Shown piece after piece: positions 6,255 to 11,835 of a stretch of 11,835 nucleotides of DNA (positions within the stretch are counted from its first letter, which is position 1; every line of letters begins with the position of its first letter). The stretch is taken from the NCBI GenBank assembly GCA_030698645.1, contig JAUYMV010000373.1, forward strand, positions 1 to 11,835, given 5' to 3'. The translations under genes and the position numbers were made by a program. Source of the stretch: Mesorhizobium sp. Its GTDB lineage: Bacteria; Pseudomonadota; Alphaproteobacteria; Rhizobiales; Rhizobiaceae. Below the pieces are notes generated by a model. It was given only the letters and a program-made list of their open reading frames with translations, searched no databases and was not told where the DNA came from.

Positions 6255-6283
6255 TGTTTACGACCGCGCGACCCGGGAGGCAA
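6255..6283 (-). promoter_or_regulatory. sigma70-like promoter of the metX-metW leader
   Basis: On the minus strand TTGCCT (6283-6278) and TAAACA (6260-6255) are separated by exactly 17 nt. A start about 7 nt after the -10 would put the RNA 5' end a few nucleotides before the first base of the SAM-II P1 helix (6244), giving the short 5' end typical of riboswitch leaders. Confidence 0.55.
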
Positions 6284-6327
6284 GGGGGAGGGCGGCGCCG
6301 GCGGCAACAGGCGTGACGCCAGCCGGT

Positions 6328-6924
6328 TCAGTCGCCATTCACCAGCGCCAGGATCAGTCGGTGCACGTTGCCGCCATCGCTCATCTCGACGCGGTCGAAG
6401 TCGCGGCCCTGCTGGCGCTGCGCCTGGAACAGGCTGCCGACATGGACGATCACCTCGTCGCGGATCTTCTTGCAGCCCGGGTCGCCTTCGACCGTCAGTC
6501 CGGTCGTCGCGGCCTCGATCTTCTTGACCATGTCGATGATGTAGGCGCCGTGCACCGCCTCATGCGCCGTGATGCCGTCGATGAAGCGCTGCCAGTGGGC
6601 CCGCGCCGGCTCGGGCAGCGGCTTTGCAGGCTTCGGCAGGGTCGTGGTGATGGTCAGCTTCGGCCGCGCCACCGTCAGCACGCAGGCATTTCCCTGCGGC
6701 ACATATTTGCGCGTCCAGGTCAGCGTGAAGTTGGTGTGCGCGATGGCGCGCGTCGGCCCGAGCTTCGGACCGTTCTCGCCGATCGAGGCATAGAGCTCTG
6801 GTCCGGAACTTCCTGTGATCGCGTAGGTGACGACCTTCTGAACTGGCTTCCAGGCCGATTGCGCGGCGGCGGGAGACGCGCCGAGGCAGAGCGCAAGCAG
6901 GGCGACGGGAATGTGTCGGATCAC
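6328..6924 (-). CDS. secreted DUF922 protein with HExxH metallopeptidase-like motif
   Basis: A 198-residue exported protein of the DUF922 family, often annotated as Zn-dependent protease although, as far as I know, function is not established. Seen: signal peptide MIRHIPVALLALCLGASPAA with likely cleavage near residue 21 (AAA-QS), a beta-rich N-terminal half (YAITGSSGPELYASIGENGP, FTLTWTRKYV), and HEAVH at 121-125 in a helix (ITAHEAVHGAYIIDMVKKIE), the classic zinc-binding HExxH. Cys81 and Cys151 could form a disulfide. The start codon is GTG at 6924, supported by GAGGAG 6 nt upstream. It is co-directional with metX but separated by 213 nt with an independent promoter, so probably its own unit; it diverges from hisC. 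Confidence 0.85.
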   Translation of the reverse strand: MIRHIPVALLALCLGASPAAAQSAWKPVQKVVTYAITGSSGPELYASIGENGPKLGPTRAIAHTNFTLTWTRKYVPQGNACVLTVARPKLTITTTLPKPAKPLPEPARAHWQRFIDGITAHEAVHGAYIIDMVKKIEAATTGLTVEGDPGCKKIRDEVIVHVGSLFQAQRQQGRDFDRVEMSDGGNVHRLILALVNGD

Positions 6925-7105
6925 GCGGTTCTCCTCGAATCGGCGTCGCGGTGGGGGGCTGGGAGTGCGACGTCGGCATTCCTACAGGCGGGCTGTGGCG
7001 AAATCGAGCAGGCGACTGCGATCGGCGGCTTGGCGCATCGCAACCGTTTCCCCTCCCGCGGAAATGCGCTAGAGGCATGCGTCCTTCGCAGAGAAAGCTA
7101 TTTCG

Positions 7106-8209
7106 ATGACCCAGTCCCCCCGTCCGCAGCCGAAGCCAGGCGTGATGGACATCGCGGCCTATGTGCCGGGCAAGAGTGCGGCGCCGGAGGGCGTGCGTCT
7201 GCACAAGCTGTCGTCGAACGAGAACCCGCTCGGCGCGTCGCCGGCGGCCATCGGCGCGGTCAAGGCGCTCGCGGAGAAAATGGAGTTCTATCCGGACGGG
7301 TCGGCGACGAAGCTGCGCGAGGCGATCGGCGAGGCGCACGGGCTGAACCCGGCCAACATCATCTGCTCGAACGGCTCGGACGAGGTCATCGGCCTGATCG
7401 CGCAGACCTACCTGCAGCCGGGCGATGAGGCGATCTTCACCGAGCACGGCTTTCTCGTCTACAAGATCTACATCCAGGCGGCGGGCGCCACGCCGGTGTC
7501 GGTCAAGGAGACCGACGCCACCGCCAACGTCGATGCGATCCTCGCGGCGGTGAGCGACAAGACGAAGATCGTCTTCCTGGCCAATCCGAACAATCCGACC
7601 GGCACCTATATCCCGTTCGACGAGGTGCGCCGCCTGCATGCCGGACTGCCGCCGCAGGTGCTGCTGCTGGTCGATGCGGCCTATGCCGAGTATGTCCGCA
7701 GCAACGACTATGAATCCGGCATCGAACTGGTCTCCTCGTCGCAGAACGTCGTGATGACGCGCACCTTCTCCAAGGTGCACGGCCTCGGCGGCATCCGGCT
7801 CGGCTGGGCCTATGCGCCGGCCCATATCGCCGATGCGCTGAACCGCATGCGCGGGCCGTTCAACGTCAACGCGGCGGCAATCGAGGCCGGCATCGCGGCG
7901 ATGCGCGACCGCGCGCATGTCGAGCGATCGGTGGCGCATAACGAGCAGTGGCTGGCCTGGGTGACGGCCGAACTGACGAAGCTCGGGCTGAAGGTGACGC
8001 CCTCGGTCGGCAACTTCGTGCTGGTGCATTTCCCGGAAGGGGAGGCGGCGCATTCGGCGGCGAAGGCCGACGACTATCTCACCGCGCGCGGCTACGTGCT
8101 GCGCCGCGTCGCCGCCTATGGCTTTCCAAACGCGCTGCGCATGACGATCGGCACGGAGGAGGCCAATCGCGGCGTCGTTGCCGCGCTGACAGAGTTCCTG
8201 AAGGCCTGA
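7106..8209 (+). CDS. hisC: histidinol-phosphate aminotransferase
   Basis: A 367-residue PLP-dependent class I/II aminotransferase, cytoplasmic. It converts imidazole-acetol phosphate and glutamate to histidinol phosphate in histidine synthesis. Seen: LSSNENPLG (35-43), SNGSDEVI (88-95), NPNNPTG (160-166), VDAAYAEY with Asp190 and Tyr193, the PLP Schiff-base lysine in [17 protein letters not shown] (Lys223), Arg231, and the substrate-carboxylate Arg345 in LRMTIGT. Length is normal. The start ATG is preceded by GAGAAAG about 9 nt upstream; an internal ATG at 7145 is less likely. tyrC begins 2 nt after the stop, so the two are surely co-transcribed. HisC-family enzymes can also transaminate aromatic substrates, so a second role in Tyr/Phe synthesis is plausible. 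I found no convincing promoter in 6925-7105. Confidence 0.95.
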   Translation: MTQSPRPQPKPGVMDIAAYVPGKSAAPEGVRLHKLSSNENPLGASPAAIGAVKALAEKMEFYPDGSATKLREAIGEAHGLNPANIICSNGSDEVIGLIAQTYLQPGDEAIFTEHGFLVYKIYIQAAGATPVSVKETDATANVDAILAAVSDKTKIVFLANPNNPTGTYIPFDEVRRLHAGLPPQVLLLVDAAYAEYVRSNDYESGIELVSSSQNVVMTRTFSKVHGLGGIRLGWAYAPAHIADALNRMRGPFNVNAAAIEAGIAAMRDRAHVERSVAHNEQWLAWVTAELTKLGLKVTPSVGNFVLVHFPEGEAAHSAAKADDYLTARGYVLRRVAAYGFPNALRMTIGTEEANRGVVAALTEFLKA

Positions 8210-8211
8210 CC

Positions 8212-9147
8212 ATGGCAAGACCCCTGTTCGACAGAATTGCCCTGGTCGGCATCGGCCTGATCGGCTCGTCGCTGGCGCGGGTCATCCGCCGCGAGGGGCT
8301 GGCAGGCCACATCGCCATCGCGACGCGCAGCGCGGACACGCTCAGGCGGGCCGAGGAACTCGGTCTCGGCGATTCCTATTCGACCGATGCCAGGGACGCC
8401 GCTTCGGGCGCCGACCTCGTCATCGTGTCGGTTCCCGTCGGCTCGTCCGGCGCGGTGGCGGCCGAGATCGCGCCGGCGCTCAAGCCCGGCGCCATCCTCA
8501 CCGATGTCGGCTCGACCAAGGCCTCTGTCATCGCCCAGATGCAGCCCCATGTTCCGGCCGGCGTGCATTTCATCCCCGGCCATCCGATCGCCGGCACCGA
8601 GCGCTCCGGCCCTGACGCCGGCTTTCCGGATCTGTTCGAGGGACGCTGGTGCATCCTGACGCCTGTGCCCGGCACCGACGAGGCGGCGATCGCCAGGCTC
8701 GCGGATTTCTGGCAGCGCTGCGGCTCGCGCATCGACACGATGGACCCGGCGCACCACGACATGGTACTCGCCATCGTGTCACACCTGCCGCACATCATCG
8801 CCTACAACATCGTCGGCACGGCGGACGATCTGGAGGCGGTGACCAAGTCGGAAGTGATCAAGTATTCGGCCTCCGGCTTTCGCGACTTCACGCGCCTGGC
8901 CGCTTCCGATCCGACCATGTGGCGCGACGTCTGCCTGCACAACAAGGATGCGATCCTGGAGATGCTGGCGCGCTTTTCCGAGGATCTCTCCTCGCTGCAG
9001 CGGGCGATCCGCTGGGGCGACGGCGACAAGCTGTTCGAGATGTTCACGCGCACGCGCGCTGTGCGCAAGTCGATCATCGAGGCCGGCCAGGAAATCGACG
9101 CGCCCGACTTCGGCCGCCATATCGCCGCGCATCCCGAGAAGGGCTGA
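8212..9147 (+). CDS. tyrC: prephenate/arogenate dehydrogenase (cyclohexadienyl dehydrogenase)
   Basis: A 311-residue NAD(P)-dependent enzyme of tyrosine synthesis that oxidatively decarboxylates prephenate and/or arogenate. Seen: Rossmann motif GIGLIGSS (13-20), DVGSTK (98-103, Ser101), GHPIAGTERSG (123-133, His124), the helical dimerisation domain with HHDMVLAIVSHLPHI (181-195), and SGFRDFTR with Arg224. By comparison with characterised TyrA enzymes these Ser, His and Arg residues line the active site. No chorismate mutase or ACT domain is fused, so it is the short monofunctional form. The ATG at 8212 is preceded by the hisC stop, with only CC between. It converges on the DUF2125 gene with 19 nt between stops. 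Prephenate versus arogenate preference cannot be read from the sequence. Confidence 0.94.
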   Translation: MARPLFDRIALVGIGLIGSSLARVIRREGLAGHIAIATRSADTLRRAEELGLGDSYSTDARDAASGADLVIVSVPVGSSGAVAAEIAPALKPGAILTDVGSTKASVIAQMQPHVPAGVHFIPGHPIAGTERSGPDAGFPDLFEGRWCILTPVPGTDEAAIARLADFWQRCGSRIDTMDPAHHDMVLAIVSHLPHIIAYNIVGTADDLEAVTKSEVIKYSASGFRDFTRLAASDPTMWRDVCLHNKDAILEMLARFSEDLSSLQRAIRWGDGDKLFEMFTRTRAVRKSIIEAGQEIDAPDFGRHIAAHPEKG

Positions 9148-9166
9148 GCGGCCGGCTTCTCTCCGC

Positions 9167-10156
9167 TCAAAACGCCGGGATGCGCCCGAGCGTGAGGAAG
9201 CCCATGCGCACCACGCCCTTGCTGACCGACAGGGGCAATCGGGGATTGTCGCCGAGGGCGGCGATCAGGGCCGCCGTCTGGTCGACCTGCGGGCGAATCT
9301 GCGGAAACGAGGCGGCGAGCAGCATCGAAAACGCCTGCGGATTGCGGATCGACAGCGTCAGTGTGGCGTCGAGCAAACCGTCTGCGCCGACCGTGAACGG
9401 CCCGGCGATCGAGGCGCCGGTTCCCTCCGTGCCGACGCTCGCCTGGCGGATTTCGCCGCTTGCGCCGCGCAGCGAGGTTGGCTGGTCAGCCAGGAAGGCG
9501 ACGCCGTCGGTCAGCCGCATGTCGGCTGCGCCGTCCAGCGGCGGCAGCATTTCGCCGCCGGCCGGCACGATGCGCCATTGCAGCGCGTCGAAGTTCAGCG
9601 CGAAGTCGAGATCGGCGCCCTCGCGGCGCAGGTGCGCCTCGCCCGCCGCGGCGTCTGCCAAGGTCACCGGCCCCTCGCCCGCCCGGCTCTGGCTGGCGAC
9701 CAGCGCCTGGCCGGTCACGGAGACGCGCTCGGGCAAAGGGTCGGAGGTGCGGGTGGAATAGCGAATGTCCTTCGCCGCGAAGCCGAAGCCGGAACCGTCG
9801 CCCAACAGGAGCGCGATCGTGTCGAGTTCGCCGACGATGCGCGTCGGCTGGTAGATCTGGGCGGCGTTGCGCAAGCCGCTGCCATCGAGCGACAGCCCGG
9901 CGGCCGCGTCGCGATAGGCGACCTTGTCGCAGAAGATGCCGATGCGAAACGGATAGCCGCGCGCTTCCGCATTGGCGCAGGCGGCCTCCGCTCCGCCATC
10001 CCTGGCGCGCGCCAAGACCGCCTCGACCTCGGCTTCGAGCCGGCCCGCGACATAGAACCACGCGCCCGTATAGATGCCGATCGCCGCCACGATCCCGCCC
10101 GCCAGCCAGGCGAAACGTCGCGACATTCCCGGCTTTGCTTGATCGCTTGACGCCAT
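9167..10156 (-). CDS. DUF2125 family membrane-anchored protein
   Basis: A 329-residue protein of the alphaproteobacterial DUF2125 family, function unknown. Seen: a short basic N-terminus (MSRRF at 11-15), one hydrophobic segment (about 17-37, AWLAGGIVAAIGIYTGAWFYV) that is a signal anchor or uncleaved signal peptide, then a large periplasmic part. The family hallmark ARGYPFRIGIFCD occurs near residue 65, with one Cys there and another at ACANAE just before, a likely disulfide pair. The remainder is beta-rich with repeated short hydrophobic strands, reminiscent of AsmA/lipid-transfer-like folds; that comparison is inference only. The start is supported by GGAAG 8 nt before the ATG. It diverges from the gamma-glutamylcyclotransferase gene across 54 nt. 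Confidence 0.85.
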   Translation of the reverse strand: MASSDQAKPGMSRRFAWLAGGIVAAIGIYTGAWFYVAGRLEAEVEAVLARARDGGAEAACANAEARGYPFRIGIFCDKVAYRDAAAGLSLDGSGLRNAAQIYQPTRIVGELDTIALLLGDGSGFGFAAKDIRYSTRTSDPLPERVSVTGQALVASQSRAGEGPVTLADAAAGEAHLRREGADLDFALNFDALQWRIVPAGGEMLPPLDGAADMRLTDGVAFLADQPTSLRGASGEIRQASVGTEGTGASIAGPFTVGADGLLDATLTLSIRNPQAFSMLLAASFPQIRPQVDQTAALIAALGDNPRLPLSVSKGVVRMGFLTLGRIPAF

Positions 10157-10210
10157 GGCGGTGGCTTCCTATCGCTCGCTGACGGACTCACGCATTCCAA
10201 TCAGGGCGAT

Positions 10211-10741
10211 ATGGGCGATTTTTGGGTATTTGGCTACGGATCGCTGATGTGGCGGCCGGGTTTCGCGCATGTCGAGACGCAGCGCGCGCGGCTGTTCGGC
10301 TATCGCAGGGCGCTCTGCGTACGCTCGCACGTGCACCGCGGCACGCCCGAACGGCCGGGCCTTGTGCTCGGCCTCGATCGCGGCGGCTCATGCCTTGGCC
10401 TTGCCTATCGGGTCCCGGGCGAGTTGCAGCCCGAAGTCGTCGGCTATCTGCGGGAACGCGAACTCGTCACCAGGGTCTATCTGGAGCGCACGCTGCCGGT
10501 CCGCCTCGACGGCGGCGAGACGGTGGCGGCGCTGACCTACGTGGTCGACCGGGCGCATCCGCAATATGCCGGCCATCTCGATCCGGCCGAGGCGGCGGCC
10601 GCGGTGGCGGGCGCCGTCGGTGTGTCAGGGCGAAACGAGGACTATGTCCTCAACACGCTGACCCATGTCCACGCGCTCGGCATCCGGGATCATTGGCTGG
10701 AACGCGTGGCGGAGAGGCTCGGCGGCCTGCCTGAAGCCTGA
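10211..10741 (+). CDS. gamma-glutamylcyclotransferase (ChaC-like)
   Basis: A 176-residue cytoplasmic protein of the ChaC branch of the gamma-glutamylcyclotransferase fold. Such enzymes release 5-oxoproline from gamma-glutamyl peptides, in characterised ChaC proteins mainly glutathione. Seen: the substrate-binding loop FGYGSLMWRPGF (7-18), the HVHRGTPERPGLVLGL strand region, AYRVPGE, the segment YLRERELVTRVY (79-90) where Glu84 aligns with the catalytic glutamate, and LTYVVDR. The C-terminus NTLTHVHALGIRDHWLERV is typical for the family. The catalytic set appears intact. No strong Shine-Dalgarno precedes the ATG at 10211 (only AGGGCGAT). It converges on the acyltransferase gene with 4 nt between stop codons. 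Confidence 0.92.
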   Translation: MGDFWVFGYGSLMWRPGFAHVETQRARLFGYRRALCVRSHVHRGTPERPGLVLGLDRGGSCLGLAYRVPGELQPEVVGYLRERELVTRVYLERTLPVRLDGGETVAALTYVVDRAHPQYAGHLDPAEAAAAVAGAVGVSGRNEDYVLNTLTHVHALGIRDHWLERVAERLGGLPEA

Positions 10742-10745
10742 TCCC

Positions 10746-11546
10746 TCAGGGCCGGGGCGGCACAGGGATGCCCAGTTCGCCCAGCCGCCTGACCGCCGTC
10801 GGCGGCATTGGCGGCGGGTTCGGGCCCGTCGCGATCGAAACCAGGATCTCGTCGCAGGCCGCTTCGGTCTCCTTGACCAGCCTCTCCAGGAAGACCTTCC
10901 GGTCGAGACCAGCCTCGATCGGCGGCAGGAAACGCGCCTCGATGACGCCCGGAAAGCGCAGGAACTGTCGGCGGGGCCAGTAGAGACCGGCCATGTGCGC
11001 CACCGGCACGACCGGCAGGTTGAGGCCGGCATAGAGCTCGACGATGCCGTATTTGTAGTTCGGCAGATCGCCGGGCGCCCGCCTGGTGCCTTCGGGATAG
11101 ATGATGAGCTGACGCGGCGTGCGCGCCATCTCGCGGTTGGTCGCCACGATGACCGCCCGCAGCGCGACGGAGTGTTTGCCGCGGTCGACCGGGATCATGC
11201 GCATCTTGGCGACATACCAGCCGAAGAAGGGGATCCACATCAGCTCGCGCTTCAGGATGTAGAGTGGGTCGTCCAGGAACGGGAAGAAGGCGATGGCGTC
11301 CCAGAACGACTGGTGCTTTGGCGCCAGGATGAACGGTCCGTCGGGCAGGTTCTCCAGGCCGGTGATGCGGGTCTCGGTCCGCGCCAGAACCTTCTGCAGC
11401 CACAGGCTCGAGCGCGACCAGAATTTCGGCACGAACCAGGCGGTCTTGCGCGGCGCGAGAAAATAGAACGGCGTCCAGAACAGCATCTGGAAAATCAGGC
11501 TGACGTAGAAGGCGGCGTTGAACGCCAGCGAGCGGATGATGACCAT
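10746..11546 (-). CDS. 1-acyl-sn-glycerol-3-phosphate acyltransferase (PlsC type)
   Basis: A 266-residue membrane-associated acyltransferase that would convert lysophosphatidate to phosphatidate, or acylate a related lysolipid. Seen: N-terminal hydrophobic segment (about 7-31), catalytic HX4D motif KHQSFWD (His78, Asp83), KRELMWIPFFGWYV (99-112), PVDRG (119-123), and the glycerol-phosphate-binding YPEGTR (150-155). Then comes the PVVPVAH strand (about 179-185). Motif order and spacing are those of PlsC/LPLAT proteins. The C-terminal 35 residues are Pro-rich and probably flexible. The ATG at 11546 has AGG 6 nt upstream, a weak ribosome-binding site. The YdcF-family gene lies 86 nt upstream on the same strand, suggesting an operon. 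The genome may hold several PlsC paralogues, so no gene symbol is given. Confidence 0.92.
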   Translation of the reverse strand: MVIIRSLAFNAAFYVSLIFQMLFWTPFYFLAPRKTAWFVPKFWSRSSLWLQKVLARTETRITGLENLPDGPFILAPKHQSFWDAIAFFPFLDDPLYILKRELMWIPFFGWYVAKMRMIPVDRGKHSVALRAVIVATNREMARTPRQLIIYPEGTRRAPGDLPNYKYGIVELYAGLNLPVVPVAHMAGLYWPRRQFLRFPGVIEARFLPPIEAGLDRKVFLERLVKETEAACDEILVSIATGPNPPPMPPTAVRRLGELGIPVPPRP

Positions 11547-11632
11547 GAAGCGCCTGCGCGAAATGCGTGCCTGCTGGTTACACCAGTAGTCGGCAAAGGC
11601 AAGGGTGGCGGCGCAGAAGCGGCCATCGCCGT

Positions 11633-11835
11633 CTACTCCGCCCTCGCCCTGACGACCTCGACCGACGCGTCGGCATTCGGATCGCTCACGATCCCGCGCG
11701 CCAGCGCCCCCAGATACTTGGTGTATTCGGTGAAGATGACGCGGATCGCCTCCGGCTTGGTGATCCAGCCGCCGCCGCCGAGCGGCGTGTTGACGACCGG
11801 ATAGGGCTGCAGCGATTCGTCGCGCAGCAGGCGGC
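11633..11835 (-). CDS. YdcF-family (DUF218) protein, C-terminal part
   Basis: The last 66 residues of a protein whose N-terminus lies beyond the right edge. Seen: RLLRDESLQPYPVVNTPLGG, then GGWITKPEAIRVIFTEYTKY followed by LGALARG, ending RARAE and TAG at 11635-11633. This segment matches my memory of the C-terminus of rhizobial YdcF-family (DUF218/SanA-like) proteins, membrane proteins of unknown or cell-envelope function. It is on the same strand as, and 86 nt upstream of, the acyltransferase gene, an arrangement common in rhizobia. The assignment rests on a short tail. Confidence 0.6.
   Translation of the reverse strand, partial: RLLRDESLQPYPVVNTPLGGGGWITKPEAIRVIFTEYTKYLGALARGIVSDPNADASVEVVRARAE

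Noticed and set aside
4924..7428. 834-codon open frame on the plus strand, antisense to metX, the metX leader and DUF922
   Set aside because: It overlaps metX and DUF922, which have intact catalytic motifs, and crosses the riboswitch. The translation is Arg/Gly/Ala-rich low complexity without a recognisable domain, the usual GC-rich shadow frame.
6560..8218. 552-codon open frame on the minus strand across hisC
   Set aside because: It is antisense to a complete HisC and to the divergent promoter region; composition is Arg/His-rich without domains.
11572..11588. Short hairpin TGCTGGT/ACCAGTA between the YdcF-family and acyltransferase genes
   Set aside because: Seven pairs with one G-T and no T run; too weak to call a terminator.

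Overview
The window is high-GC, gene-dense chromosomal DNA. Gene content, protein sequences and a SAM-II type methionine leader point to an alphaproteobacterium of the Hyphomicrobiales (Rhizobiales), most like the Mesorhizobium/Phyllobacteriaceae group. The organism call is from recognised families and synteny, not from a search. No phage, insertion sequence, CRISPR array or integrase is visible. It reads as core chromosome.

Left part (1-2910). A penicillin-binding-protein-type D-Ala-D-Ala carboxypeptidase (minus, cut by the window edge) diverges from an M20 amidohydrolase (plus). The latter converges on a small DUF2383/PA2169-type four-helix protein (minus), which has a possible general-stress (EcfG-like) promoter. 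A small proline-rich exported protein of unknown function follows (plus), then a complete tRNA-Arg(CCU) with its own promoter, ending in a strong GC-rich hairpin shared with the convergent gene to its right.

Middle part (2911-6924, all minus). An outer-membrane beta-barrel protein is made of two tandem copies of the same roughly 185-residue barrel domain. metX and metW overlap by 4 nt and form the methionine-biosynthesis operon. Upstream of metX is a leader with, in order, a sigma70-like promoter, a SAM-II riboswitch, a strong intrinsic terminator and a strong ribosome-binding site. Further upstream is a secreted DUF922 protein with an HExxH motif.

Right part (7106-11835). hisC and tyrC are 2 nt apart on the plus strand and could together supply the last steps of tyrosine synthesis as well as histidine synthesis. 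Then come a DUF2125 membrane-anchored protein (minus), a ChaC-like gamma-glutamylcyclotransferase (plus), a PlsC-type acyltransferase (minus), and the C-terminus of a YdcF-family protein (minus, cut by the right edge).

No wholly new system is evident. The most informative items are the metX leader, where the terminator arm can also pair with the SAM-II aptamer and the RBS flank, and the tandem-duplicated outer-membrane protein. No gene-free stretch exceeds 300 bases.
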